Shown here one piece after another: positions 14,101 through 29,100 of a stretch of DNA of 64,000 nt. Positions within the stretch are counted from its first letter, which is position 1; each line of letters starts with the position of its first letter. The translations under genes and the position numbers were made by a program. The notes beneath the pieces were generated by a model. That model saw only the letters and a program-made list of their open reading frames with translations, made no database searches and was not told the DNA's origin. Source of the DNA: Echinometra lucunter (lineage: Eukaryota > Echinodermata > Echinoidea > Camarodonta > Echinometridae); the NCBI GenBank assembly GCA_029962745.1, contig CM057157.1, positions 24,706,960 to 24,770,959 on the forward strand, in the 5' to 3' direction.

Positions 14101-17100
14101 AGTTAAGAATTTAGTTAGTGTTTACTGCATTGACAATAGTGAGAATTTGGCAGATTCATGGAGCCCACACACAGGCTCCCATTGCATATATATAACAAAT
14201 TTCAAAGAAAAAACAAAAATGAAGGGACATAAATCATTGTCTGTATAGTCTCTTTCTAGACAGGTGTTCACTAATGTACAAGATATCTTGAGTGAACAAC
14301 TTACCATACAATGTACCACACACACATTCTTTGGGTCTCTCTGCATCCATAAATACATATTCCTACACACGTGATAGAGAAGAACCAAGTTGGGTGGCCT
14401 CTTTGCTGGGAAGCCACAATCTGAAACCTGTAAAGCAAAACAGAGAGGGTGCAAAATTAAACACGAGAGTTCAAAGATTATGGGGTAATATCTTGGAAGC
14501 CTTTTTGACATGCTGGTATGTTTAATAAATGACTTTTGGGCATATTCCTACAGATATGATACGGGCGAACCAAGTAGGTTGACTCTTGAATGGCATGTCA
14601 TAATCTCAAATATTCAACACAATTCATGACAGAGTGTCCTCATTATGTGGTTTGGCCCATCAAATACATGAGAAGAAAGAGCCAAAAATTATTCACATAC
14701 TGTGCCTTTATTTGTCGTGTCAGTATTTGTCATTTGACGCTGAAATTTTTCATATATAGCAAGGCTCGACATTAGCAGTGGCCCGGTGGCCCAGGGCCAC
14801 CAAAATTGGCTCCCGGGCCACCATTTTTCAACAAGCCAATAGGAAGATTGTGTCTCGCCCACCCGTGGCTAAATAACACGAAAGTTTCCCCAAGTACATC
14901 CCTTGCCCTAACCAAGTTTGATGTCACAAGAAAGTCTTGCAGGTCGTAAAGTTTGACCTAAAATGACCTTTCACCTTACCATGTGACCTGACAGCACAAT
15001 AGCATGAATGTACCCCTAGTGCATCTATCACCCAAATTTGGTTGCTATTGCAGCAACATGTGCCAAGTTATGCGTCATAAGAGAGTCTTGCAGGTAAACT
15101 TTAACGTTTGAAATACAAGAAATGACAGAGGAAAAGCAAATTCAAGAATTTGAAAACATCTGTAACATATGACCTCCAATGACCTTTCACCTTATCATGT
15201 GAAGTCCAACAGAATGATAACATGCACTTCCCCTTAGTGATCTGCAACCCAAGTTTGACTGAAAAGTGTGACACGGTTGCAAAGTTTTGTGTCATAAGAG
15301 AGTCTTGCACGTAAACTTTAACCGTTCAACGTTTGACCTGTAATGACCTTTGACCTGACCATGTGACCTCTGACTGGACCATAACATGCAGGTCCCCTTA
15401 GTGCATCTACAACCCAAGTTTGATAGATAAGTGTCACACGGTTGCAGAGTTTTGTGTCATAAGAGAGTCTTGCACGTAAACTTTAATGTTTGACCTGAAA
15501 TGACCTTTGACCTTACCATGTGACCTATGACTGGACCATAACATGCAGGTCCCCTTAGTGCATCGACAACCCAAGTTTGATAGATAAGTGTCACACGGTT
15601 GCAGAGTTTTGAGTCATAAGAGAGTCTTGCACGTAAACTTCAACGTTTGACCTGAAATGACCTTTGACCTTACCATGTGACCTCTGACTGGACCATAACA
15701 TGCAGGTCCCCTCAGTGCATCTACAACCCAAGTTTGGTTGAAAAGTGAGTCACGGTTGCAAAGTTATGTGTGATAAGAGAGTCTTGCACGTCAACTTTAA
15801 CATTTGACCTGAAATGACCTTTGACCTTACCATGTGACCTCTGACTGGACAATAAGATGCAGGTCCCCTTAGTGCATCTACAACCCAAGTTTGATTGAAC
15901 AGTGTCACACAGTTGCAGAGTTTTGTGTCATAAGAGAGTCTTGCACGTAAATTTTAACGTTTGACCTAAAATGACCTTTGACCTTACCATGTGACCTCTG
16001 ACTAGAGCATAACATGCAGGTCCGCTTAGGGCATCTACAACCCAAGTTTGGTTGAAAAGTGAGTCACGGTTGCAGAGTTTTGTGTCATAAGAGAGTCTTG
16101 CACGTAAACTTTAACGTTTGACCTGAAATGACCTTTGACCTTACCATGTGACCTCTGACTGGACCATAACATGCAGGTCCCCTTAGTGCATCTACAACCC
16201 AAGTTTGGTTGAAAAGTGAGTCACGGTTGCCAAGTTATCTTTCATAACGTTTGTGACAGACGGACGGACGGACGACGGACGGACGACGGACGGACGACAT
16301 TTGGATCCCTTAGTCTCGCCTTCACCTCCGGTGGGCGAGACAAAAAGTGATAAGTTTGGTGGCCCGAATCGGGCAACCAAAAATTTTTAAGTTAACGCAA
16401 TTTACGTGCATGTTAATTGTACACAATTTTGCTCCTTCCGCGATCCGAATTGCAAGTCAGTTTGTTCGCGGTTCATCAGCAACGACGCAGTTTGATTTAG
16501 CGCAACACCACTCTAATTGCACCTGGATCTAGTTGCGGTGAGCTAGCCGACCTCAAATGAAAGTTAGATTAGTCTTGTGGCAGTATATATAGGCCTCGGT
16601 CTGCGGCCGTGTGTATTTTCCGCGCACCACACTAGGCGCGTTTCGAGTCTAGTACACGATTAAACATCCGAAAATGTCACTACACCAATAATAGAATTTC
16701 TATCGACTACTCGGAAACATAGCTTGAACTTCAGAATGATCCATCAAAAAGGCGAAATCATTAATGAAATCAAGAATGCTTCTCTCCAAATTTCAAAGTT
16801 TTAAGGTGTGATTATGTCATTTAGATGCCTTAAATTCACATGAGAATATCTTTTTTGATCACCAAACTCTTATGTCTCGCGCAGCGAAAACAAGTGATTC
16901 AATAATATTCGGAAGCCGTAAGCCCTAATGTGTGTGTGTGTGTGTGAGAGAGCGACTTAATCGCGCATTGCACCATCGTTCACCATAGCGATATGCACCC
17001 TAAGCAAGTGAGCTCACTAACGTAATCAAAGATACGCTATCACAGTCAGTGTGACAAAATATTTTTGGAACATAGCAATAAACGAAGACGAAAGGATATT

Positions 17101-20100
17101 ACCAAGAAAAAAACATTCGTACTTGCAAGTAAGCGCTTGTTCGTTAGTTATATGCCCTTGCTGGCGATTTGTGATGGGGATTTCAATCATTGGAGTTCGA
17201 TTTCAAATGACTGCTAAGCGCTTTCATCGTAATGTATACATAGTTTCAACACGGCCGAATGGGATTTTGTGCACTGACTGTTACGCTCCACTTCCGGGTT
17301 GGCGCCATCTCTTGTCAGCTGATGAATAATTGAAACATGATTTCACCAATTATTGATGAAATACCAAGCAAATGCCAATCTATTTGGCTTTATTTGACCA
17401 GGATTTTTTATCCGGTCCTCACAAAAATAGGTAGGAGGCTATGATTTGAATTTTTATGAACTGGACAAGCAATACAGCTCTTTTCGAAGCTGCTTTATTG
17501 CCAAGTTTCTTTATGAAAACCAGACATTACCGTTAGGGATATTGCACACGCTGTTATATGGGTATGGGACTGGCCTCACTCCGGTGCTGCAGCGCAGGTG
17601 CAGCTCCGGCGCGGGGCTGAATGGTGGCAGGCTACAAACAGCTGGAGTGGTTGGCCGACTGGCCGAATGAAAGTACCGAGTAGTCGATTAATCGTCAAAA
17701 AAAAAAAGACCGTTTAAACGAATACCAAAAATGGGCTTTCACAACAGCTCTACATTGAAGGGTCATTGAAAGGAAGAATCAATCTGCAACTTTATCATTG
17801 AATATGATCATTTCAGGGCATAGGAGGGTAAAACAATGGGTTTTAATCATTTTAACAACGTTTTATTATAATTATTAAATTTCTTATGTTTTTCTTTGTT
17901 TTTTCGGGCCACCAAATTTCATTCTCGGGCCACCAAAAAAAATAAAATGATAAATTTGGTGGCCCGAACGGGTCACAAGAAAAAAAGTTAGTGTGGAGCC
18001 TTGTATATAGGTAAATATGTAATAAAATCATTAAATGGGCAATGCAATGACAAGTTCCAAATCACAGGGTTTTTTCCCATGTACTTTGCAACTTCTTAAA
18101 TTTTAACATACTTTCTGTCAATTAATATTCATTTCAGATCATGGTTCTCACTAGTACATAACACCCATGGTTCCAATACTATGCGTAAAGGATTTCAGAC
18201 AAGGAAGAACCATGTGTGCAATTGCTGCACCATGCGTGGCAACAAGGATAAAAAAAATATTGGAGTATATATTCCTAACAATAATGATAAATGCCACAGA
18301 TTGTTTTGCTTTTTGGCAATGTATTTTTACTATAATGCCATTAGTAGACAACTCCTGCTTACCAAGAAGTATTTTTCATCCTTTTGCTATAGCATATACT
18401 GCTGCCACACCTAACTTTAGGTGTTATTCCGTAAAACTTCTGAAAATTACGCGCTTTGTGCAGAGGGGGAACCATGTGTGGATTTTTTTCTAGTGAGAAC
18501 CCTGTTTCAGATACATGACATGTTATAAGAATATTAAGAAGAATAAAAGCTGATCAAATAAGGCTTCAGACAATTTCTGTCATGAATGGGTTGGCTAACA
18601 CCTTGGTCAAGAGGGATAACTGTGGGCAGAACTTCTTGTCCTGGAGGATTAGCAAGGATCAAATCTATGACTTTTTGTATGAAAGTCAAAAGCCCTCACC
18701 AATATACTATAGTATTCATCAAACATTGCACCTTGTTCTTATCATCATCAGCAGCATCATCATCATCGTAGTCGTCATCACCATCGACACCATCATCAAT
18801 GTCACCATCATCATCACCATCATCATCACCATCGTCATCATCGTCACGATCATCATTTATTACAGTCAGTCTCTTCTCTCTTACAAGGGTTCACTGACTT
18901 ATGTGCCATGATGGCACCCCTCCTCCACTTGCGCTTGCCTTGAGCATCCTCTTCTTTTAGTCCAACCCTCCTGCTTTCCCTTCTCATCATTTTTCTATGT
19001 AGTTCTTGGTCTTCCCCTTCCCTTTATGCCACCACTTCCAGATCCCATGCTCTATCCACAGGCTCATCATCTTTCCTTCTCAATGCATAAGCCATCCATC
19101 TCAACCAGTATCTCTTGAGTCTTGATTACTTCCACCAGTTTCTTCCAGACTCTAGCTTTTTTCATAAGCCCACTTGTACTTCTGTCTGTTGCAGTTTCAC
19201 CCCACACACTGTCTGTATCATCGCTCTATCTGGGCACCATTTCATGAAAGTTGTCAGCACTGACAAGTTGTCACTCTCTGACAACTTCAGTAAAATTCTT
19301 GGTTATGACCGACTGAGAAGCACTGGTCACTGACTGTTACTATGATAACTGTCAGAGAAAGACAACTAGTCAGTGCTGACAACTTTCATGAAACGATGCC
19401 CTGTTCTCCTCAAGATCCTCTCTTTCACTGTCTTCACATTCCAAATTTCTGATCCTTACCCTATTTTCAAACTTCATTGGTCTATAGGTCCTCTGTGATA
19501 GGTTGAAGACATGATAGCGGCCACTATGCTTGGAGTCCAAGAAGCTACGGACATCGTCAATACTGTTCTTGTATGTGGACTCTAAGCCCTCAGCTGGGAA
19601 CGACATGACAATGATTCTGCTGGTTATGTAGGATATGTCCAGCTCTGACTTGGTGTAACTGAAAGATGAAGACCCCCCAAAAAAATATGCATAAGAAACT
19701 AAAATGATAATGTTTGTAAAGAGCACAGATGTGTACATGTATTTCTACAATACATACTCAGGCAAAAAAATAGGGGACACAGTTGACATACCGGAGTATT
19801 ACCATTCATCTTTTCATAATATCCGTAATAGGCAACTTCTATTAAAGCTTTACACTGATATCAACCTGCTAAACTTACGAAGATACTGACTGGAGAAAAA
19901 AAGACAATGACATCATTTTCCTTTGGTGCAAAATACGGCTGAGTCAAAACGTTTAACCGATGTCTAAATGACTGCCAGCAGCAAAACCGGGGTTTATGCA
20001 TTTTGCTTTCTTACTGCTGCAAACTCCCAATTTACCTTGCTACTGTCTGTGCTACTCTGCTGGATGTGTCTTTGATATTGCGTAGAAGATTTCCACCGGC

Positions 20101-23100
20101 TCCTTTCATCATTCCTAAGAAGTTTCCTCCAGCGTCAGTTGAGTCTGGAACTACTGGAAAGTGAAAAGATAACCAATGCGATTACCAATTCAAAAAGGAA
20201 AAAACAAATAGGCAAGGATGAACACAGCTTGAAGAAGAGATATAGCCTGATATATTTCAAACATTTTTAGTGGATCATTGCAGACTAAGAGGAAAAATAG
20301 CTTTCTGCAGTTATTTTACACATTTGTAACAAACATGAATGAAACTTTCTGGACTGTTAGAATCTTCCTTGAAATACATTTGGACTAATATATTTCACTT
20401 GTGAAATTGAGAAAAGAGAGAAGTATTGTTATGGCTGACACCAAAGATATTCCCCCTTTATTATTAATACTGAATGGAATAGAAATAAAAACAGTTGTTC
20501 AAATCTTATTTCAAATTGTATTTGTAATACATATTTGAAAGTTGGGTGACTAAGTATGGATTAGAATAGAACAATTGCTCTACAAACATACTCCTAGTGT
20601 AATTCCTAAGGTATATCACTGCTTTCTGGTTAGCAGTCGATACTAACCTTCTCTTTCTTGGGCTTTCTTGGCAGGACTAGCTGTATGTTGCACAGGACTG
20701 GCACGGGAATCCAGCAACATCAATGGACCTTTCAATGTAACATTACGGGCAGCTGCAATCTCTTGGAGTTGGGCTATAATCACCTCCAGAGGGGGTCTGT
20801 TGCGAGGATCCACCTGCAGCATTGCACCTGTGTACACATACACGTAAAAGGAAATCATTTATCTATTGTTAGGCAGTATTTCTCTAATCCTATCTCAACT
20901 ACGAGTACCCCCACATAATCTATTCCATATGCTTCTGATACAAGTCTACCATTGCATTTCTTCCATTTAATCATCTCTGCCTATTATTAAAAAAAAAAAA
21001 AAAAAAATTTAATCTATGACAATCAACTTCATCTCTTATCTGGGGGTACACATTCTAAAGAGGGATAAGTCATTGAATTCAGATGAAAATCAATTTCACG
21101 CCGAGTTATCATACTGACTTTCCAATGATTTCCTTTCGAATCATCATATCAACAATTATTTCATCTTTGTTCTACCTTACACTGCTCAACCCTATTTCAT
21201 GATTTTAGCTTGTTCCCCCCTCCTTATCGACACTATTTATTTGCTGCATTTGTAGTTCTGTATTTTCTCAATTTCATCCATGATCAGGAGGGGGGGGGGG
21301 GGGTGGTGCACTTTAAGAAAACATTCACCCCCTGCAAAAAAACACAAAAAACAACAACAACAATACCAAAAACAATACAAAACAAAACAAAACAAACAAA
21401 CAAACAAACAAAAAACCTAGAGAAGAAGGGGGATGTTGGACCCCATAGTCTCAATATACATGAAAACTCACGTATAAGATCATGTAAGATCATGTACTCT
21501 TGATCATCTTCTGGAATGGTATAGTTTGCATTGATTATCCTTAGCTTGGCAGAATCTTCAAACGGATGATGACGGTAGCACAATGTGTACAGCATACAAC
21601 CTAAAGCCTTTAGAAAAAAACGAAAGGATAAGCTCCAATTTATATCTGAAAAATCTTGTCAAGTTCTGTTAAAGGAGAAAAAGAAAATGATTAGCTAAAT
21701 TTCAAATGTCATCTTGGAAGAATATCTTAGGAACGGATATTAATGAAAATTTTCAAATACAGTGCATATTCCTACAGCCTATGTTCCTAATATCCAAAAT
21801 ATGACTACAAACAATCAACAATTTAGGATCAAATTCCGATGACACACGTCATGCACATGTGGTCCCAGTGTCAAGCATTTTCCATTGTTACTAAGCACAG
21901 GAATACCTGATTATTTTTGTTATTATTTGGTAATTCTGAAAAAATGTAAAGTTCTGTTAAAGGAGAGAAATAAAATGATTTGCTAAATTTCTAATGTCAT
22001 CTTGGAAGAATATCTTAGGAGGGATATTAATCAAAATTTTCAAACAGAGTGTATGCTTCTAATACCCAAAGTATGACTACAAATAATTAACAAGTTAGGA
22101 CCAAATTCCAAAGACTAAAGACATGTGTTTATGCATGTGTAGTCAAGGTGTCTAGCATTTTTTCATTGTTACTTTCAGGAAGATTTGGATAATTTTGTGA
22201 TAATTTCGGTAATTCTGACAACTCAGAATGGACAAGTATTCTGCTTTATGGAAAGAATTTATGTGGTCTTGGGCAAGTTCTAATCTGCTCAAACTGTCAA
22301 CACAATTATCTAGGGCACTGGTATTTACCCATATATCCATAGCATGGTTTATGGGAAAGTTCTGATAGAGGTCCAATATCTCTGGAGGTCTGTACATTGG
22401 TGTAGTGTGTCTGGCAAGCTGAAAAATGAGGAAGAAATGAAAGGGAAAGATGAAAGAGGAGAGAGGGAGAGAAAGAGAACAAAAATCCATGAATAAGAAC
22501 ATCAGTGAAGTATAAAACAATAAACTGACAAAGAAATAATAAACTATAAAATGTTAAGACAATAGTGATGACCTGGTTTAAAAACAAAAAAAAAAACCCA
22601 GGAAGTAATAACCATTTGTTGTTACAATGACACACACGGAGGAAGCCGGGGGTGGTATTCTGAAAATTGTCTTAACTTTTTTATTAACTTTTCTATTAAC
22701 TTTTGTTGTTACAATGACACACACGGAGGAAGCCGGGGGTGGTATTCTGAAAATTGTCTTAACTTTTCTATTAACTTTTGTCTTATCTTACAAAGATACA
22801 TGTAATACCTTGCTAAAATTGTTTTAAGTTGGTATTCTGAAAATTTTCTTATCTCTGTAAGGACCACCCACATTTTATCTTTTTTCATGCCCATTGGCTT
22901 TTTACCAATCAAGATGGGTCTTATACAGTTAGGTGGACCAATAGCAGTATCCCTTATATAGGAATGCGCTTTGCGCTTGACAATTTCAGGCCCTATCAAT
23001 TGCAAACAATAAACCACAAGGCTCAACGGCCGTGCTAAGGCAAAACGACGTATCTACACGTCGCATCGTTTTGAGTAAGCCTGAGTCATATCGATTTTTT

Positions 23101-26100
23101 CAGAAACCGGTGTTCGACGGCTTTGCGCCGATCGAACATCGATGCATCGACGGGTGCATGGCCGGTGAATCTGAAGCTCTTGCGCCGCTGAAAATTTGCT
23201 GCAATTTGATGGTGATTTAGCCAAGATAACGCCCTGTTTACAAGTCTGCAATCGCCGCAGTCCTCTTTCCCTTATTATTAATTTTTAACTATCCTAAGAA
23301 AATATACTCGAGCGTTTTGTGTTTTATTTCAAAACAACTTTTGTCAACTTACATCGTTTTTTTTTTCAAGTTAAATGCAAACACATCCAAGACATCCCAT
23401 CCAGAATCACATTACATGTATGTCGTACGTAGAGTTAACCCATTCGCGACAATGGGTCCACGTTTTGTGGTTTGCCGTGTTTACAAGAAAACTAGAAAGT
23501 TTGGTGACCCCAAACTTCGCCTGCCGATGCAGAAAAAAATTGGCCAATCAGAGCACTCGTTACTTCGTCTCAGGACCAACCCATTTTAGAGTTATGAATT
23601 TTAGAAGACCCTTTATTGGACATTTCATCTCAAAACCGTACGAGCCTGCGATGAATATTTATATATGCTTGTCTCGCGCCAATACTGCCTAGTAACATGA
23701 AGAGACGGGGAGAGAGCTAGCTGGGTGCAGCGCAGGTGTCCTTCAGTCATGAACTGGACTACATTCCTGGCCTGGTCACTAGGCAACGTCAACAAGTCGT
23801 ATAGTATTTTACCAGACCTTGATAAAGCTATATTTATTTTGTTATGTTCTTTCACGAAATGACCTCATCAGACATATATCAAAAATTCAATAATTGTAAT
23901 TTCTTTATATGTGAGACCATTTATAATCCACTTTGCTTCGTTCAATTTGGTAATCGAAGAACTATTTCCAAAATTATTCAAATTCGTGACTGAATGACGA
24001 AACTATGGTGTGCAGTGCTAGTAGTGCAAGGAGAGATGATGACTCATCGAGCATGCAAGCCTTTCCCATGCTAGGCCTGGCTATCGTTTTCGCGTACATA
24101 ACCATTTTGGGACAGGGTGAATGATAAATCTGAAACAAAATCGCAGACATATAAAACATCCAACGAGGCCATTTTCGGAAGAAAAAAAAACAAATAAATC
24201 AGATTCTGCATACAAGCAAAAGGGATTAGATCATTCATTTTATGAGTTTGACTGACCAGATCCGTTACTTCTTTGTTGTTACTTTTTAGTTCCCCCTACA
24301 CAGAGTAGACTAACCCCAAAAATCACATCACGTCGGCATGACTGACTATCGTGGAAAATGCCATTTCTCAATAGGGGTGCATAATTACGGATGACAGACA
24401 AACGAACTAAGTCAGATATTTCTAAATGTAAGAAAGAACAACTTAAAACGTAAAGTATACTGAACTTACTTAAGATTACTTTCTTATCTTTACTGTTTGC
24501 TTAAGTTCTTTCTCAAAGTTACTTATGAGGGTTTTTTTTAGTCGTAATGCAAAGTTGCAAATAAATAGCATGCAAATGATGCAACTGTCATTAACACGAA
24601 CTACATGGGAATCATTATGATGATTTCTATAGACAATTTTTTTCCTCGATTTGAAATGATTCACTTGACAAATGTTGATGAAACATGTGACGCACAAATG
24701 ATAATACTCGTCATGTGGATGAAACCCCTTTTTATCGGGAGGAACAATAACTGTAATTTAATTGCAAGCATTAAAAAACTCGTCAAAAACCATGCAAAGA
24801 AATGAAAGAATTCATGCATTGTCTTGAGTCAACAGTCAACACATTTTGAAAAGATGCGCCTGTACAACATTGATCATGTGATCGCTTTCAAAACGAGAGT
24901 GATCAAATGATTGAAAGTGAGGCTACGATCGAGTCATCGTGCATATGTTGCGCGATATACGGAGCGTTGCGTACTGAACGAAACGAAGACAAGTATGTAG
25001 TAGCTGCTCGATCATCGAGCGACCAGTTCGTTCTCTACTTCTCTTCATGCGTTTCCTGCAAAACTCACAAAAGAGAGTAGGATACAAGTAAGCAAATTAA
25101 AGTTTTGAAAATATGAAGATAAATTGTGTTTAACAGGACTATCAAACAAAAGATTCTGTGTTTTCTAGTCAATTTGGTAATTTCGTCGATGCATCGAATT
25201 CATCAAAACGAAATCGGAGTTCGACGTCTTCGATCGAACACCGGCTTAAAAATCGATTCGACTCAGGCTTAGTTTTGAGTAAATCAATTCTAAAACTTCA
25301 CTGACGTGCAGTTTAGTTTGTAGCTTGGTTAAGTATTTCGAACTCATATTGAGAATTGATAAATTGATCGTTGTTTACACACAATAAATAAATAAATCTT
25401 TAAAAAGTCCTACATACTTGAATAATTTGCATAAATTAAAAGATACGCTGTTTTGCTGCATGCACAAATTAACCATTAGCTATGGCAGAACAATGTATGT
25501 CTTAATCGATTACGAAGTTGTTACGGCAAAACAACGTATCTTATTTCTTTGCGATGGCTCGAACAGTCAATTGTCAGATCGGGGCTTATTTCAAACTCCG
25601 ACTGATAATTGATAAATCGATCATTTTTACGCACAGTAAAAAAAAAAATCAAAAAATTCCTACGCATACTTGAATAATTTGCAAACATTAAAACATACGT
25701 TGTTTTGCTGCATGCCCAAACTAAAGCGTTGGCTATGGCAGAACAACGTATACATGAGCATTCTACATAAAATTGTTGCGAATTTTTCAATAAAAATTAG
25801 TCAATTTGTTGTAATTTTGAATGATTCAAAGCCTCGTACTACATGATTCTTAGTCACCATCTATGTATCATCAACCATTCAGATTAAAGCTAACATTTTC
25901 AGTCACAATGCAATTGCATGGCTGGTACTTGCCACATCTTTAAGTCTATGAGACACTACATCAAGATGGCACTATTCAGAATTTACAAATGAGGTAATTC
26001 CTCGGTGTCATTTTGTTCATGAAGATTGACATATCGTACCCTTCAATTTGAAAGTGCCAAAATATCTGATGAAAATCAAGACTTAGTCATCAAATAAAGA

Positions 26101-29100
26101 TGCGACATTGCATCGCGAGATTCAGAAACATACTCGCCGAACAAACCAAACAAATGCATATGCACACCTCTAGACAAGGTACCGTAAACCGCAATGCATA
26201 ATATGTCCCCGTCCGTGCTCATAATTCTAAATAGTGCCCTCTAAATACCGTACAACAATCAATCGTACAACTTTTCCAAATTTACCTCGTCTTCTAGCGT
26301 GCTTCTTTTCAGAGAACTCCATGAAGCATCTGGGCAGTAAGACTTGCTGGTTGAACTGCCAAAATCACACAGCTTCAGTGTTTTCTTACTCCCAATCAAG
26401 AAGTTCTCAAGCTGGATAGAACAATAATAATAAATGCATCAATCCAATCAGGTATATTTGACAAATGTACTAGCAGTTTTTTGTCTGTATTTGTTATGTA
26501 TAGTCAACATAAAGGACCTATCTCACATGAAAACCCCCCCCCCCCCCAGCAAACTATCAACATGACAGTGAAAGAGTGTATGCAGTACACACTGTACAGA
26601 CAATCACTCTGATATCCCTGTGCTTTATGGGAAGGGTCTTCTACATGTAGTGCATGTGCTAAGTAACCATGCATGCCTGATAACAGTCTTAACCCTAAAA
26701 CGAAACCTACACCTACCCTACAACCTCACTGAAACAAAAGATCTATATAACCTAAATGCATGATGAAGAAATGAAAAAATTAGATCACCATACAGTGAAG
26801 ACACTCACTTTGATATCCCTGTGTGTTACAGGCGGGGTCTGCTTGTGCATGTGCTGAACACCTCGGCATGCCTGGTAGAATGTTTGCAGGACCTCGTCAC
26901 AACTCAGCGGCATGGAGCGTTGGTTGATGACATCTACCAGCTGACCTCCAGGACACAGCTCCATCAGGAGGAGGTACTCTGACTGGCCATGGTCAGTGTC
27001 GTCCTTCCCAATGGATGCAGCAGAGTAGAACTGGACTATGCTGGGATGCCCTGATAATCTTTTCTGTGGATTGAAGGTGTTGTTAAGGAAGCCTAAGGCT
27101 ATATGTATCCAGAGATGCCAACCTCTTGACACAAAAAATCAGATTGAATATCCCAAAAAATCAGATTTTTGAGTGAAAAATCAGATTTTCACGGAAACTA
27201 AGATAATGTGCGTGAAGCGCACATCACGAGCGCGAAGCGCGAAGTCCTATCGGCCGGGGTCCAGGGCCCGCTTAAGGGCCCTGGAAGCTCTGGGGTTCTA
27301 GATGCTCTCTGGTGCAATCTGAGCATATTTGAGTGACCTTTTTTCTCTCAAATTTAATCCAAGTTTTGAGGTAATTTTTATGTTATAGAGCCTCTACTCC
27401 AGATATATAGATAAATTTATCTGTGATCCTGTTAATGAAAGAGAATTAAGATGTACAAAACAACATTCAATTGCCAAAAAAAACTAAGTCAGATCAGTGT
27501 TCTGGCATCATGGCGCAAAAAAAAAGGGGGTGAAGGACAGTTAATGAAAAACAATGTCAGAAGCATTAGAAAATAATATGAAAGGAATTAGTGACATATG
27601 CTTTACTGGCCAACAATTTAGGTTGAGCACTGATCAGCTGGAAGAAGTATTTTGTATGCTGGGGAAAAAAATGAAATTAACATGTAGGAAACTTCAGAAA
27701 CACTGCACGCATTATGTCCATTTTTGTTGTGTTACCTCTTTGCTTTTGGCATCAGGAATTAAAAGAAGGAAATTAAGCATTAAAATCCTTAAATTGGCAA
27801 TGTGTTGACACAATCAAAATCAGTGTTTTTCCGTAAGAATTGGCAATCATAATAATTTCAAACATAGAACTTTAATGTTTTTGTAAATTAATTTTAGACA
27901 CATTACCTTTTAGTTTTAATTGTAGCAATAAAATAAAAACACAAGTGTTGCCAATTTGCAGAAGAAAAACTGATCAAATTAGCACTTGAATAATTCATGT
28001 CATGAAAGGGTTTAAATAGTTACATGTTCTGTGTTATTGATCAAAGGACAATTATCATTCCATTTTCACCAGGAAAATGCATTGCATAAATTTATTTTAA
28101 ACTTATATTGTTTAAAGATAATCTGGAGTACTTGCATCCTTTTTGACATAACCTGACTTGAAACCATTCTTTTTATTTTCAATCTGTCAGAAATTGAAGT
28201 CCTGGCACACAACAATGTTGTTGGAAATAGCAGAACATTCTTAATATAATAAAAACTCTTAAGATATCATGTAGACAAAGAACAAACACAGATATGCATA
28301 TGTGGGACCAGTATTAACTGTTGATTTTTTTTATGTGGGACAACGTCAAATAATCAATGATGTTATAACCTCAAATCATACAACGGCCATTTTTCCGTGT
28401 ACTCTCTCTTGTAACATTGCTTCCTACTCTGCTTCGATGCCATGATGAGTGGTTGCAGATAATTTGTTAAAAAAAGACGTTCACGGCAAGATAAAATCGT
28501 CACCAGATTCGAAGTTTCGTAGTTTCTCCGCCAGCGCCAGCGAGCAGCTGCAGCTAAGACGAGGCGGCAGCTCGCAGCGATGGATGTTCGTTGCGTGCGT
28601 GCTATAGAAGCTCGAGCACTGCATGCCGTTATATTATCGCACTAGCTCGCACGCTTCGTATTACTAGTATGTATAGTAGTGTGTACGATTTATGTATGCA
28701 CTGTCATGCGTTATATTATGTATTGCGCACTCGTAGCGAGTGCGGCAATATAACGTTATCATATATGGCATATTCCGCCTTCCCGCGCTGATTCACTGTG
28801 TATAATACGTATAGGACAAAAATATCGGAAAATCGTATTTTTGATGGGTAAAATCGTATGATCGTATTTGATTGATAAAATCGGACTAAATACGATAAAA
28901 TCGGACTGGTTGGCATCACTGTGTATCGTTTGTTCTTACTCAGTTACCCTGACAAGAGTCCTAGACATGAATGAAGAATGTGAGAAATGACAAGGTTGCA
29001 ACAAAATGGTGACCAGGCTGCAAAATTCTGATTCCCAAACCATTCAGAGACAACAACTATAAGACTTGTATTTTCTCTAAGTTTCGCCCTATTTTTATTT

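Larger units (their letters stand above)
14760..18003. mobile_element. hAT-like non-autonomous element, 3.2 kb, with nested satellite element
   Basis: Starts CAAGGCTCGACATTA; the other end in reverse complement is CAAGGCTCCACACTAAC. The flanks share TATATAG on both sides (7 bp). Subterminal GGCCACCAAAATT-like copies occur near both ends. No transposase ORF is seen. It splits an older MITE and itself contains the element at 14851-16342. The stretch 16380-17880 is unrecognised non-coding sequence. Confidence 0.75.

Noticed and set aside
18582..18911. 109-residue Ile-rich frame
   Set aside because: Encoded by the CAT microsatellite.
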